From Methanoregula sp. (GTDB lineage: Archaea; Halobacteriota; Methanomicrobia; Methanomicrobiales; Methanospirillaceae): a DNA stretch of 64,000 nt. A program made the position numbers and the translations under genes. Shown here one piece after another: positions 45,303-54,077 of the stretch. The stretch spans positions 186,001-250,000 of the forward strand of contig NZ_JAJRCG010000001.1 of NCBI RefSeq assembly GCF_028679125.1, written 5' to 3'. The first letter of the stretch is position 1, and each line of letters starts with the position of its first letter. A model generated the notes under the pieces. It was not told where the DNA came from, ran no database searches, and saw only the letters and a program-made list of their open reading frames with translations.

Positions 45303-45776
45303 ATGGTGAAATTTACTCATATCGAGAACGATCGGGCGCAGATGGTGGACATCAGCGGAAAGGGAGATGTTGTGCGCGAAGCGGTAGCGGCAGGGAAGAT
45401 CTATCTCCGGCCGGAGACGCTCGCTGCCATACGGGAGGGAACGGTAGTGAAGGGCAATGTGCTGGCAACCGCCCGCGTGGCAGCAACGCTTGCGGTGAAG
45501 AACACCTCTTCTCTCATCCCGATGTGCCATCCCATTCCGATCAGTTCCATCACGGTCGACTTTACCGAAGGCGACGGGTATATCGAGACCACCGTTGTCG
45601 TCAAGATGACTGGTAAAACCGGCGTGGAGATGGAAGCGTTAACCGGAGTCTCTCTGGCATTGCTTACCGTATGGGACATGGTGAAATCAGCTGAGAAGGA
45701 TAAGGATGGGCAGTATCCCGTGACCCGGATTACCGATATCCGGGTGATCGAGAAGAAGAAGGGGAAGTCTCCCTGA
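45303..45776 (+). CDS. moaC: Cyclic pyranopterin monophosphate synthase MoaC
   Basis: 157 aa. MVDISGK, ATARVAATLAVKNTSSLIPMCHPIPI and GKTGVEMEALTGVSLALLTVWDM match MoaC, including the substrate-binding Lys/His residues. It makes cPMP in molybdenum (or tungsten) cofactor synthesis, needed for formylmethanofuran dehydrogenase in methanogens. It starts right after the nnr stop. Confidence 0.96.
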   Translation: MVKFTHIENDRAQMVDISGKGDVVREAVAAGKIYLRPETLAAIREGTVVKGNVLATARVAATLAVKNTSSLIPMCHPIPISSITVDFTEGDGYIETTVVVKMTGKTGVEMEALTGVSLALLTVWDMVKSAEKDKDGQYPVTRITDIRVIEKKKGKSP

Positions 45777-45851
45777 TTTTCGTTTCTTACAAGAACTTCG
45801 TAACGCTCACGGGGGCATCGCCCCCGCTGCTGTGGCATCCCCATAACGATA

Positions 45852-45962
45852 CTTTACGCGCAAAACGCCTCGTCGGGTTTTGCGCTACCCACTTACCTGT
45901 TCCTAACGGGAATAGTCCATTGAGGTCGCCGCGGGGGCGCCCCGTCGGGGGCGGCGGCGTTC
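45852..45962 (+). repeat. Dispersed ~110-bp element, copy B
   Basis: Reverse orientation relative to the copy at 39,691-39,798. Its first stem is perfect: GCGCAAAAC, a 10-nt loop, then GTTTTGCGC (45,858-45,885). A GC-rich block with CCGCGGGGG and GGCGGCGGCG follows. It lies between moaC and an AT-rich two-gene island. Confidence 0.8.
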
Positions 45963-45976
45963 AGCATAATTTGAAA

Positions 45977-46531
45977 ATGGAAGATTTATCTACTGAAAAT
46001 CATTATTGCATATTATATATGGATTCTGAAGAAATTGACGAAATTTGTGAGGATCTATTATCCTTCAATCAATCTATAGATTCACAAATTGAACTTTATC
46101 AAAGCAAAATTGCAGCATGCCAGAATATGAGGAATAATCCTGATTTTTCTTCTAATGTACTCCTAACTCACGGAGATTCAGAAAGAACTGAAATAAAATC
46201 AACAGACATTCGTCGATACGTGTGGCCTTTCTTTTTTGTTTTTGTTGGAAGTATTGCATTAATTATCAGTATAATATCCTTATCAGAAGGAGCGGCTTCA
46301 CTTACAACACCAGGAGTTTCAATACCTACTGTGGAGGCTGCGATTGCGGCTTCATTGGCAATATATGGTGCAGGGATCGCCGTTTTGTTATTCGGTGCAG
46401 ATTTGATTTTACAGACAAAAACTGATATCAGAGATGAGGTTACGAATAAAAAAATGTTTAAGGAACTTGAAAAGATTGTCGTTCAAAATCGCAAATTAAT
46501 AGACCTTTTGGAACGGAATAAGGAACCGTGA
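45977..46531 (+). CDS. AT-rich two-helix membrane protein, unknown
   Basis: 184 aa. An N-terminal acidic helical region (SEEIDEICEDLLSF) is followed by two transmembrane segments (about 87-108 and 121-143, VWPFFFVFVGSIALIISII and AAIAASLAIYGAGIAVLLFGA) and a C-terminal charged helix (KKMFKELEKIVVQNRKLIDLLERN) that may be a coiled coil. No named family. Base composition is AT-rich. It lies 58 bp upstream of the Shedu-like gene on the same strand and may form an operon with it. Confidence 0.6.
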   Translation: MEDLSTENHYCILYMDSEEIDEICEDLLSFNQSIDSQIELYQSKIAACQNMRNNPDFSSNVLLTHGDSERTEIKSTDIRRYVWPFFFVFVGSIALIISIISLSEGAASLTTPGVSIPTVEAAIAASLAIYGAGIAVLLFGADLILQTKTDIRDEVTNKKMFKELEKIVVQNRKLIDLLERNKEP

Positions 46532-46589
46532 TAGGTGCATCGGTTATTCATTTTTTCCTCGTCAATTTCTGAAGTAGGTAGTGCACAGA

Positions 46590-47489
46590 ATGACTGGTTT
46601 GAAACCCACATATCAAATTGAAACACCTCCTGAACCGGCAATGGAGTGGAAAGATTATGAACAATTAATACTGTCTGAATGGCAGAAACTTCTGGATGGT
46701 ACTCCGGCACCAACTGAAAAAGAGATGCAACATTTTTTGGAGCAATATCCTTCAATGGTACCGGGGGCTTTCAATCTTATCGGTTGCGAGAGTGGACATT
46801 ATCCATGGCTTTGTGGTTTGATCTCGCAACCTATACTTCCATCATTCGACCATCGCAAACCTGATTTCATGTGGCTTTCACTCAACAGTGCAACAATCGA
46901 ACCGGTCCTCATAGAAATTGAAGCTCCAAACAAACGCTGGTGGACAGAATCTGGTCAACAGACAGAAAGACTAACGCAAGCATTAGACCAAATTCTCCAA
47001 TGGAAAATGTGGTTTAAGGAGCCACATAACTTGGATGCATTTAAAAAAATGTATGGACTTGATTTGGCAACACCTACGAAGAGGAATTTTAGACCATCCT
47101 ATCTCTTAATTTTCGGACGTCGAGCTGAAGCGAATGTAAAACCTGGTCTTATTGCAAAACGCAGTCTTTTAGCTCAAGATGATGTCACAGTAATGACCTA
47201 TGATCGGTTAAATCCGAATCCTAAAGCACATAATCTAGTTTGCATGAAAATTAAAAATGACCGTGGTGATTACTCTTTCAAAACAATCTCTGTACCGGCA
47301 ACATTCACTTTAAAACCCCGTTTAGCAATTTGCCGTTCACGTCTTCATGATCTTGATATTGCAATTAATTTAAACAATCATATTTCGAAAAAGCGGAAAA
47401 AATTCTTAATTCAACGACTTCCTTACTGGAATGTTTGGCTAAAAGAAACGGGTGGGTGTGGAACTATTAAACCAGTTGATGAAGAGTAG
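46590..47489 (+). CDS. DUF4263/Shedu-like PD-(D/E)xK nuclease protein
   Basis: 299 aa from the ATG at 46,590; a GTG nine bases upstream is possible. After EKEMQHFLEQYPSM (about 43-56) comes a nuclease-like core: Asp92 in KPDFMWLSL, Glu109 and Glu111 in VLIEIEAPNK, and a Gln-rich helix QTERLTQALDQILQWK. This spacing fits the SduA/Shedu (DUF4263) family of anti-phage nucleases, although the usual K of the ExK motif is Glu here. The C-terminal 150 residues are not recognised. The island is AT-rich, next to a dispersed repeat, consistent with a defence cargo gene. Function in defence is inference. Confidence 0.55.
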   Translation: MTGLKPTYQIETPPEPAMEWKDYEQLILSEWQKLLDGTPAPTEKEMQHFLEQYPSMVPGAFNLIGCESGHYPWLCGLISQPILPSFDHRKPDFMWLSLNSATIEPVLIEIEAPNKRWWTESGQQTERLTQALDQILQWKMWFKEPHNLDAFKKMYGLDLATPTKRNFRPSYLLIFGRRAEANVKPGLIAKRSLLAQDDVTVMTYDRLNPNPKAHNLVCMKIKNDRGDYSFKTISVPATFTLKPRLAICRSRLHDLDIAINLNNHISKKRKKFLIQRLPYWNVWLKETGGCGTIKPVDEE

Positions 47490-47594
47490 TGATACAAATT
47501 TCGAAATCAAACGAAATCTTGTAACTGGCTTCTCAATTAGGTTACTCCTGATTTAGTTGTCCGCGCCTGCATCCTTTAATACCCCCCATAACGT

Positions 47595-47650
47595 AGTATA
47601 TAGGAATACGGGTGCGTCCCGTATACAAGGAATGTAGCCCTCTTTGGGCT
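47595..47650 (+). promoter_or_regulatory. TATA box and adjacent inverted repeats upstream of rpl15e
   Basis: AGTATATA (47,595-47,602) is followed directly by ATACGGG-5 nt-CCCGTAT (47,606-47,624), a perfect 7-bp inverted repeat where a repressor or TFB-competing protein could bind. A second stem AGCCC-TCTTT-GGGCT lies at 47,636-47,650, probably in the mRNA leader. The start codon follows at 47,669. Confidence 0.5.
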
Positions 47651-47668
47651 GAACCTTAGGTGATTACC

Positions 47669-48259
47669 ATGGTAAAATCGATGTACGCCTTCGTCAGGGA
47701 GGCATGGAAGAGACCTGATAAGTCAGAGGTCAAGGAACTCCTCTGGAACAGGATGCAGGAATGGCGCCGCGAGGGCAGCGTTGTCCGGATCGAACACCCG
47801 ACCCGTATCGACCGCGCACGCACACTCGGCTTCAAGGCCAAGCAGGGCATTGCTGTTGCACGTGTCCAGGTACGCCGCGGTGGCCGCAGGGCATCCCGGT
47901 ACGTCCGTGCACGCCGCTCCGCCCGGATGGGTAAGAGACATCTTACTCCCGGCAAGAGCATCCAGCGCATTGCTGAGGAACGCGCGTCCAGGAAGTTCCC
48001 GAACATGGAAGTCCTCAACTCCTACTGGGTAGGGCAGGACGGAAGGCGGAAATATTACGAGGTTATCCTCGTTGACGGGCACCACCCGGCCATCCGTGCA
48101 GACAAGAACCTTGCATGGCTCGCAGACCCGGTACACCGGGGACGTGCAGAGCGCGGCAAGACCTATGCAGGCCGGAAGGGCCGTGGCATGATGACCCGGG
48201 GCAAGGGAACCGAGAAGACCCGCCCGAGCATCCGTTCCCACGCGAACCGTGGGAAGTAA
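47669..48259 (+). CDS. rpl15e: Ribosomal protein L15e
   Basis: 196 aa starting [14 protein letters not shown]. The highly basic sequence with [27 protein letters not shown] and [22 protein letters not shown] is typical of L15e. It heads the RNase P/proteasome cluster. Confidence 0.96.
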   Translation: MVKSMYAFVREAWKRPDKSEVKELLWNRMQEWRREGSVVRIEHPTRIDRARTLGFKAKQGIAVARVQVRRGGRRASRYVRARRSARMGKRHLTPGKSIQRIAEERASRKFPNMEVLNSYWVGQDGRRKYYEVILVDGHHPAIRADKNLAWLADPVHRGRAERGKTYAGRKGRGMMTRGKGTEKTRPSIRSHANRGK

Positions 48260-48291
48260 CCTTATTCTTTTTTCAACACAACGTTACACTC

Positions 48292-48936
48292 ATGAAGATC
48301 ACCGATGCAGCAGTCTGCCCGTTCCCGAACGGGGATTCATCGGTGCGCAGGTTTGCGTTGGAAGCAGCAGCGCTGGGACTTGACAGCCTCGTTGCCATCG
48401 ACACGCCCTCTGCAACCTATGGCAGTGTCGTGGTCAGGAACGGTGTGTTCCTCCGGAAAGCCGGCATGAAGGATGTCATCAATCAGGTAAAGCGGGGAAA
48501 GGATCCCTCGAGCGTGATATCGGTGCAGGCCGGGGATGCCGGGTTCAACCGGGGCGTTGTCGGCCTTCGCGGGGTGCACATCCTCCGCGGTGTTCATGCT
48601 GCTGATAAGAATGCCTTCGATCACGTGACGGCGAAGATGGCGGCAGACAACCGGGTGGCGATCGATATCGACCTGTCTGTTCTCATAGCGGCCCGGGGAG
48701 TTACCCGCCAGCGGGCAATCCAGCGGTACCGCGATGTGCTCGTGCTCCAGCGCCGGTTTGAGTTCCCGCTCACGCTCTCCAGTTATGCCCGTTCTGTGCT
48801 GGACCTGCGCGCTTCCCGGGAGATCAGCGGTCTCTGCTCCCTGGTCGGCATGGATATGTATGATGTGGAGAAGGCGTTTTCCGGTGTGGATATCGTTACT
48901 GCCACGCCGGAACCGTCCGTCCGGGTGGTGGAATGA
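48292..48936 (+). CDS. rnp3: Ribonuclease P protein component 3 (p30)
   Basis: 214 aa. A TIM-barrel-like protein matching archaeal RNP3/Rpp30: LVAIDTPSATYGSVVVRNGV, GFNRGVVGLRGVHILRGVHAADKNAFDHVTAKMAADNRVAIDIDL spread over residues about 40-130, and a C-terminal LCSLVGMDMYD. It is a structural subunit of RNase P for tRNA 5' maturation. Overlaps the next gene by four bases. Confidence 0.9.
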   Translation: MKITDAAVCPFPNGDSSVRRFALEAAALGLDSLVAIDTPSATYGSVVVRNGVFLRKAGMKDVINQVKRGKDPSSVISVQAGDAGFNRGVVGLRGVHILRGVHAADKNAFDHVTAKMAADNRVAIDIDLSVLIAARGVTRQRAIQRYRDVLVLQRRFEFPLTLSSYARSVLDLRASREISGLCSLVGMDMYDVEKAFSGVDIVTATPEPSVRVVE

Positions 48937-49463
48937 CCGTCAGGCCCCCGACCCTTCGCGATAAGCGACGGTATCTCCTGGTCCGTGTCGATCCCCCGGG
49001 AGTCCCTCTCGACCCAAAAGAGCTCTATTATGCAATATCGGATGCCGTCACATCTGTCTGGGGCGATGCGATGGCTGCGATAATCGTCCAGGCGGTCATC
49101 TGTGTCGAAGGCAGGTATGCCATAATCCGGTGCCGGCGCGGGACCGAAGGCGAGCTCTCGATCGCGCTCTCCACGGTTACCCTGCTCCGCGACACCCGGA
49201 TTGCCCTGCGGATCATCGCGGCATCCGGCACCATCGACAGCCTCCGTGACCGGATGCAGCCCGCGATACGAAACCCCCCTGCGAATGCCAATGAGGCACC
49301 GGTTCCGGAGTACCGGTTCTGCGGGAAGGAGTACGTTCCCGTGCATTGTGACGGTCAGAAGGTTGATGTGATTGAAAAGGGATTTAAAAATACAAGCCGA
49401 TTGTTTCTGACAACAGAAGATCTGGAGACTCTAAATGCAACCACAATACCAGATGGGATATGA
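48933..49463 (+). CDS. rnp2: Ribonuclease P protein component 2 (Pop5)
   Basis: 176 aa. It has the Pop5 fold signature [15 protein letters not shown] and [20 protein letters not shown], with [15 protein letters not shown]. The C-terminus after residue 110 is longer than usual for Pop5 (about 120 aa); its last 29 bases overlap the start of psmA. It pairs with RNP3 in the catalytic-side protein module of RNase P. Confidence 0.88.
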   Translation: MTVRPPTLRDKRRYLLVRVDPPGVPLDPKELYYAISDAVTSVWGDAMAAIIVQAVICVEGRYAIIRCRRGTEGELSIALSTVTLLRDTRIALRIIAASGTIDSLRDRMQPAIRNPPANANEAPVPEYRFCGKEYVPVHCDGQKVDVIEKGFKNTSRLFLTTEDLETLNATTIPDGI

Positions 49464-50157
49464 CCGGGCCATCACCGTCTTTTCACCCGACGGCCGGCTC
49501 TACCAGGTAGAGTATGCCCGTGAAGCCGTGAAGCGCGGGACCACGGCAGTAGGGATCAAGGCAAAGGACGGCGTTGTGCTGATCGTTGACAAGCGTGTCA
49601 ACTCAAAACTCCTCGAAGCCTCCTCGATTGAGAAGATCTTCAAGATCGACGAACACATCGGGGTCGCCTCTTCAGGTCTTGTCGGGGATGCCCGTGCGCT
49701 CGTGGACCGGGCCCGCGTGGAATGCCAGATCAACCGCGTCTCCTACGATGAGCCGATCGAGGTCGAGGCGCTCAGTAAGAAGCTCTGCGACCACATGCAG
49801 AACCTCACCCAGTACGGCGGCATCCGCCCGTACGGCACTGCGCTCCTGATCGCCGGTGTCAGCGACGGGGAGAGCCGGCTCTTTGAGACCGATCCCTCCG
49901 GCACGCTCCTTGAATACAAGGCAACCAGCATTGGTATCGGCCGCCCTGCGGCAATGAAGGTCTTCGAGGAAGAGTACAACCCCGAATCGGAGATCAAGGA
50001 TGCAATCCTGCTGGGCCTGAAGGCGCTTCACTCCGCAACGGAAGGCAAGTTCGATGTCGACACGGTCGAGATCGGTGTCATCGGCAAGGAGCACCCGGCG
50101 TTCCGGAAGATGAGCAGGGAAGAAGTTGCCTCGTTTGTAGAACAGTTCAAGCCGTGA
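49435..50157 (+). CDS. psmA: Proteasome alpha subunit
   Basis: 240 aa. It has the alpha signature [27 protein letters not shown] and [13 protein letters not shown]. It forms the outer rings of the 20S proteasome and the gate. The first 29 bp overlap the RNase P Pop5 gene. Confidence 0.96.
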   Translation: MQPQYQMGYDRAITVFSPDGRLYQVEYAREAVKRGTTAVGIKAKDGVVLIVDKRVNSKLLEASSIEKIFKIDEHIGVASSGLVGDARALVDRARVECQINRVSYDEPIEVEALSKKLCDHMQNLTQYGGIRPYGTALLIAGVSDGESRLFETDPSGTLLEYKATSIGIGRPAAMKVFEEEYNPESEIKDAILLGLKALHSATEGKFDVDTVEIGVIGKEHPAFRKMSREEVASFVEQFKP

Positions 50158-50161
50158 TCGT

Positions 50162-50866
50162 ATGATACCGCTCGACCATGCCGTTGTAGCACGCCTTGAA
50201 AGTTACGGGGAGCGTTTCGAGATCCTCGTTGACCCGCACAAGGCAGCGCTGGTCCGCCAGGGCCAGCCGGTTGCAATCGAGGATGTTGTAGCAGCGCTCA
50301 ATGTCTTCGGCAACGCCTCAAAGGCAACCCGGGCCTCAGACGAAGCGCTGATGAAGGTCTTCCACACCACGGACTTCGACGCGGTTGCGCGGAGGATCAT
50401 CGAGAAGGGCGAGATTCACCTGACGGCCGATCAGCGTAAGATCATGGTGGAGGAGAAACGCCGCCAGGTGATCACGTTCATCTCGCGGAATGCGGTCAAC
50501 CCCCAGACCGGCCACCCGCACCCGCCTGCCCGGATCGAGATGGCCATGGAAGAGGCGCGGGTGAATATCGACCCGTTCAAGCACGTGGACGAGCAGGTGA
50601 AGGAAGTGGTCAAGGCCCTGCGCCCCCTCCTCCCGATCCGGTTCGAGGAACTCCGGCTTGCGATCAAGATCCCGCCGGAACTGGCAGCAAAGGCATACGG
50701 CGATATTGCCGCGGCATCCACCATGGAGAAGGACGAGTGGTTAAAAGACGGCTCGTGGGTCTGCGTGGTGCGCATCCCCGCTGGTATCCAGGGGGAATTC
50801 TACGACCTTGTCAACAAACTCTCCAAGGGCGAGGGACAGGTCAAGATCCTCAATCAAGTATATTAG
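50162..50866 (+). CDS. SBDS-family ribosome maturation protein
   Basis: 234 aa. The three SBDS domains are visible: N-terminal FYSH (RFEILVDPHKAALVRQGQ, VFHTTDFDAVARRIIEKGEIHLTADQR), the central HPHPPARIEMAMEEARVNIDPFK region, and a C-terminal ferredoxin-like domain ending GEGQVKILNQVY. SBDS releases eIF6 during 60S maturation and is implicated in archaeal ribosome assembly. In most archaea exosome genes (rrp4, rrp41, rrp42) follow directly; here rpl37ae does. Confidence 0.94.
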   Translation: MIPLDHAVVARLESYGERFEILVDPHKAALVRQGQPVAIEDVVAALNVFGNASKATRASDEALMKVFHTTDFDAVARRIIEKGEIHLTADQRKIMVEEKRRQVITFISRNAVNPQTGHPHPPARIEMAMEEARVNIDPFKHVDEQVKEVVKALRPLLPIRFEELRLAIKIPPELAAKAYGDIAAASTMEKDEWLKDGSWVCVVRIPAGIQGEFYDLVNKLSKGEGQVKILNQVY

Positions 50867-50909
50867 TGCAGAGGACAAATAAAAGAAGACAGATCGGTGG
50901 GTAACCATC

Positions 50910-51203
50910 ATGGTAAAATCAACACTCAAAGCAAAGGGAAAAGTAACCGGCAGTGCAGGCCGTTTCGGTTGCAGGTATGGAAGGTTCGTCAGGAAGAGAG
51001 TATGCGAAATTGAGAAGATTTCGCGCGCCCTTCACCGCTGCCCGAAGTGCGACATGGATACGGTTGCACGGAAGGGAACGGGTATCTGGGAATGCCGCAA
51101 GTGCGGATACAAATTCGCCGGCGGTACCTATCAGCCCCAGACTCCCACCATGAAGATCGCGCAGCGTGCGATCGACCGTACTGCTGATGAGCTCAAGAAA
51201 TAA
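50910..51203 (+). CDS. rpl37ae: Ribosomal protein L37Ae
   Basis: 97 aa. A basic N-terminus with TGSAGRFGCRYGRFVRKRV is followed by a zinc ribbon, CPKC and CRKC. It is a component of the 50S subunit. A 43-bp AT-rich gap separates it from SBDS, so it may also have its own promoter. Confidence 0.95.
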   Translation: MVKSTLKAKGKVTGSAGRFGCRYGRFVRKRVCEIEKISRALHRCPKCDMDTVARKGTGIWECRKCGYKFAGGTYQPQTPTMKIAQRAIDRTADELKK

Positions 51204-51213
51204 ACGGTAATCT

Positions 51214-51348
51214 ATGGCAAGTACCTACAAGTGTGCTCGGTGCAAGCAGAAAGTCGAGATCGACGTCAATGTCCGGTGTCCCTACTGTGGCCACCGGATC
51301 CTGTTCAAGGAACGGGGCGCGGCGATCAAGGAACTCAAAGCCCGTTAA
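51214..51348 (+). CDS. rpoP: DNA-directed RNA polymerase subunit P (Rpo12/RpoP)
   Basis: 44 aa. The Rpb12-like zinc ribbon is complete: YKCARC at residues 5-10 and CPYC further on, then [10 protein letters not shown] and a basic end. ATG at 51,214, TAA at 51,346. It lies between rpl37ae and pcc1, the conserved order in euryarchaea. Confidence 0.92.
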   Translation: MASTYKCARCKQKVEIDVNVRCPYCGHRILFKERGAAIKELKAR

Positions 51349-51417
51349 GCACTGCCGGGCGTTTCCCGGAAAAACCTATATCTTCTTTTTTTACCAATAC
51401 CCCGGAGAGGGTACCCT

Positions 51418-51666
51418 ATGCATAACCACGAGGCGATATTCCGGTTCAGGACAGAACATGCCGGGCGTATCTACCGGTCGCTCCAGCCGGAACTGGACGA
51501 CGAGGTGAACCCAAGGTCCGCAGTGGCATGCCGGCTCGAAGGGGATGACCTGCTTGTCATGACCGTGACTGCCCAGGATATCTCGTCGCTTCGTGCAGCG
51601 CTCAACATGTACCTCCGCCTGGTGAACGTGGCAGACGAGGTCACCGATCTTGCAGAAAAGTCCTGA
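51418..51666 (+). CDS. pcc1: KEOPS complex subunit Pcc1
   Basis: 82 aa. The short ferredoxin-like protein (FRFRTEHAGRIYRSLQPELDDEVNPRS, LVMTVTAQDISSLRAALNMYLRLVNVADEV) matches Pcc1, the dimerisation subunit of the KEOPS complex that makes t6A in tRNA. GGAGAGGG lies upstream of the ATG. Same cluster as in other euryarchaea. Confidence 0.88.
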   Translation: MHNHEAIFRFRTEHAGRIYRSLQPELDDEVNPRSAVACRLEGDDLLVMTVTAQDISSLRAALNMYLRLVNVADEVTDLAEKS

Positions 51667-51754
51667 ACCCGTCCGCTCATGAGAGCCGATCTTCAGGTGC
51701 AAAGGAATAACCCTTTTTAGCATACGGCGCCGATATTCTCTACAGGAATTTCTT

Positions 51755-52117
51755 ATGAACAATATCTCACCCAAGGTCCAGAACCAGATCGGCATGCTCC
51801 AGCAGATCCAGCAGCAGCTCCAGACGATCCTCCAGCAGAAGGCCCAGTATGAGATGGCCGTGCGCGAAGCAAAGCGCGCTCAGGAAGAGATCAGCGATTC
51901 TGCCGAAGATGCGGTCATGTACATGAGCGTCGGCACCGTCATGATGCAGAAGAAGAAAGAGGTCATCAACGCCAAGCTCAACGAGAAGGTCGAGACCCTC
52001 GAGCTCCGCATCAAGTCCCTGGAGAAGCAGGAGAAGATGCTGCAGGGTAAGTTCGAACAGCTCCAGACCCAGATCAAGTCAGCCATCGAGGGCAAGAGCG
52101 CCCCGAACGCTGAATAA
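51755..52117 (+). CDS. pfdB: Prefoldin subunit beta
   Basis: 120 aa. Two long coiled coils (about 5-45 and 70-110) flank a short beta-hairpin containing AVMYMSVGTVMMQ. It pairs with the alpha subunit at 7,694-8,125 in the prefoldin hexamer. This is the last gene of the cluster. Confidence 0.92.
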   Translation: MNNISPKVQNQIGMLQQIQQQLQTILQQKAQYEMAVREAKRAQEEISDSAEDAVMYMSVGTVMMQKKKEVINAKLNEKVETLELRIKSLEKQEKMLQGKFEQLQTQIKSAIEGKSAPNAE

Positions 52118-52230
52118 ATCTTTTTTCAACCATCCAGGTCCTGATTTCAAATTCTCATGTATGCCGAGACCCCTCCGGCATTCCAATACCTGATCCCCGC
52201 AATTAAAACGATCATTAGTGAGTTGTTCTG

Positions 52231-52263
52231 CTGAACGGTTTACCGTTACATGGCACCGTTCAG
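52231..52263. repeat. Perfect 9-bp inverted repeat in pfdB-leuA spacer
   Basis: CTGAACGGT and ACCGTTCAG are separated by 15 nt in the gene-free interval 52,118-52,391. It could be a transcription end for pfdB or the convergent leuA. No T-run follows in either direction, so a terminator is uncertain. Confidence 0.4.
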
Positions 52264-52391
52264 AGATCCCGCAGGATTTCATGAGCGGGCAGCCTGAATC
52301 GGGAAGACTATACAGACCTTCCGGCTGTTCCTGCAAAATGCATTGTCCCGGCCGGGATTACCCGAATAAAAAGTGAGGCTTCTGACCGGGC

Positions 52392-53909
52392 TTACGCCCG
52401 GTTGATCAGGTTGATTGCGTTGACCAGCGCTTCGACTGAGGAAAGAACGATGTCGTCCCCCGTCCCGCTGGCATCAAAGATCTTCCCGTGCTCGTCTTCG
52501 ACCGCGATGGTCACGTGGCACATGGCGTCCGACCCGCCGGAGATCGCCTCGATGGCAAACTCCTTGAGCTGGAGTTTCGACGGGGTGATCCCGAGGATCG
52601 CGTTCAGCGCTGCATCGACCGGGCCGTTCCCTACCGCGGAGAAGACATGCTCCTTTCCGTTCACCATGGCCCTGACGCTGGCGGTCGGGATGGCGTGGTT
52701 GCCGGTCATGATCGCGATGTCCTTTAAGTCGAGGATCTTCTGGTTGATCTCGATCCCCATCACGCTCTCGGCGATCTCGTACAGGTCCGCATCGGTGACC
52801 CGCTTGCCCCGGTTGGCAATCGCTTTCACCTTCTCGATGATCGCCATGAGCTGCGGATCGGTCGGGGTGATGTGGACGTCAGCGAGCATCTGCCGGACCG
52901 CGTGATGTCCTACATGCTTCCCCAGCGTCAGCCGCCGCCGGTGTCCCACCATTTCCGGTGTCATGATGCCCGGTTCGAAGGTGGCCGAGTTCTGGAGCAC
53001 GCCGGCCGAGTGGATGCCGCTCTCATGCGAGAAGACATTCTCACCGACAACCGGCTGGATGGGAGGGATGCCGAGGCCGGAGAACCGGGATACGAGGCGC
53101 GAGGTTTCGACAAGGCGCTCCTTTGCGATCCCGGTCCTGATCCCGTACATCGACTCCATGATCATAACGGTCTGGGCAAGGTCGGCATTGCCGGCCCGCT
53201 CGCCAATCCCGTTCACGGTCACCTGCACCTGCGAGGCGCCGGCCTCGACTGCAGCGATCGTGTTCGCCACTGCAAGGCCGAAGTCATTGTGGCAGTGGAC
53301 ATCGATCGGGCATCTCACGTCCTTGTTGATGCGCGTGATCAGGGTCTTCATCGCGGACGGCGAGATGACTCCCACCGTATCCGGCACGTTGATGATCGTG
53401 GCCCCGGCGTCAGCGGCGGTCCGGAACACCTCGATCAGGTAGTCCCAGTCCGTCCTTGTCGCGTCCATGGCGGAGAACATGCAGAGGTCCGAGCGCTTCC
53501 GGATATGGCCGATGATATCGGCCGTGATCTCAAGCACTTCCTTTCTGCTCTTATGGATCGTGTTCTCCCGCTGGATATCCGAGGTCGGGATGAAGACATG
53601 GACCATGTCGACATTGCAGTCAAGGCAGGTGTCCACATCGGCTTTCACGGAGCGGGCGAGCCCGCAGGTCTTCGCTTCAAGCCCGAGTTTTCTGATAGCG
53701 CCTACGGTCTCTTTCTCGGCTTTCGAAGATGCAGGGAAACCTGCCTCTATCGTATGTACGCCGATTGCGGAGAGCTGGCGGGCAATTTCGATCTTCTGTT
53801 CAAAGGTGAATGCAATACCAGGGGTCTGTTCTCCGTCACGTAATGTGGTATCGAAAACAGTTATTTCTTCACGAGCATGGCTATCGGTGAAGAAAACGAT
53901 CCCCCGCAA
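52392..53909 (-). CDS. 2-isopropylmalate synthase family enzyme (LeuA-like)
   Basis: 505 aa from a TTG start; no good ATG in frame. The catalytic TIM barrel has DTTLRDGEQTPGIAF, HCHNDFGLAVAN and GIGERAGNADL. A C-terminal allosteric domain (about 370-500) with KEFAIEAISGGSDAMCHV resembles the leucine-binding regulatory domain of LeuA. Related methanogen enzymes make citramalate (CimA) or homocitrate (AksA); the regulatory domain and length suggest isopropylmalate or citramalate synthase. Convergent with pfdB. Confidence 0.82.
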   Translation of the reverse strand: MRGIVFFTDSHAREEITVFDTTLRDGEQTPGIAFTFEQKIEIARQLSAIGVHTIEAGFPASSKAEKETVGAIRKLGLEAKTCGLARSVKADVDTCLDCNVDMVHVFIPTSDIQRENTIHKSRKEVLEITADIIGHIRKRSDLCMFSAMDATRTDWDYLIEVFRTAADAGATIINVPDTVGVISPSAMKTLITRINKDVRCPIDVHCHNDFGLAVANTIAAVEAGASQVQVTVNGIGERAGNADLAQTVMIMESMYGIRTGIAKERLVETSRLVSRFSGLGIPPIQPVVGENVFSHESGIHSAGVLQNSATFEPGIMTPEMVGHRRRLTLGKHVGHHAVRQMLADVHITPTDPQLMAIIEKVKAIANRGKRVTDADLYEIAESVMGIEINQKILDLKDIAIMTGNHAIPTASVRAMVNGKEHVFSAVGNGPVDAALNAILGITPSKLQLKEFAIEAISGGSDAMCHVTIAVEDEHGKIFDASGTGDDIVLSSVEALVNAINLINRA

Positions 53910-54077
53910 AATCCTTGCGAGTACTCATACCACATACTAGGCATACGAATTATTTAAAGAATCGCTGCACCAGAATTATTCCGGAGGGATCTGACTATCA
54001 ATCACGTCGTACCCATCATACGGATAGCATCCGGTATGTCCTGGCGGAATTTCAATAATTGAGTCCTGGTGCACATC

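Noticed and set aside
40972-45776. The block between the two dispersed repeats as one composite mobile element
   Set aside because: It contains only ordinary host housekeeping genes; no transposase or integrase is present, so inversion or island insertion is more plausible.
52872-53843. Plus-strand open frame opposite leuA
   Set aside because: Shadow of the LeuA coding region, with no motif or ribosome-binding site.
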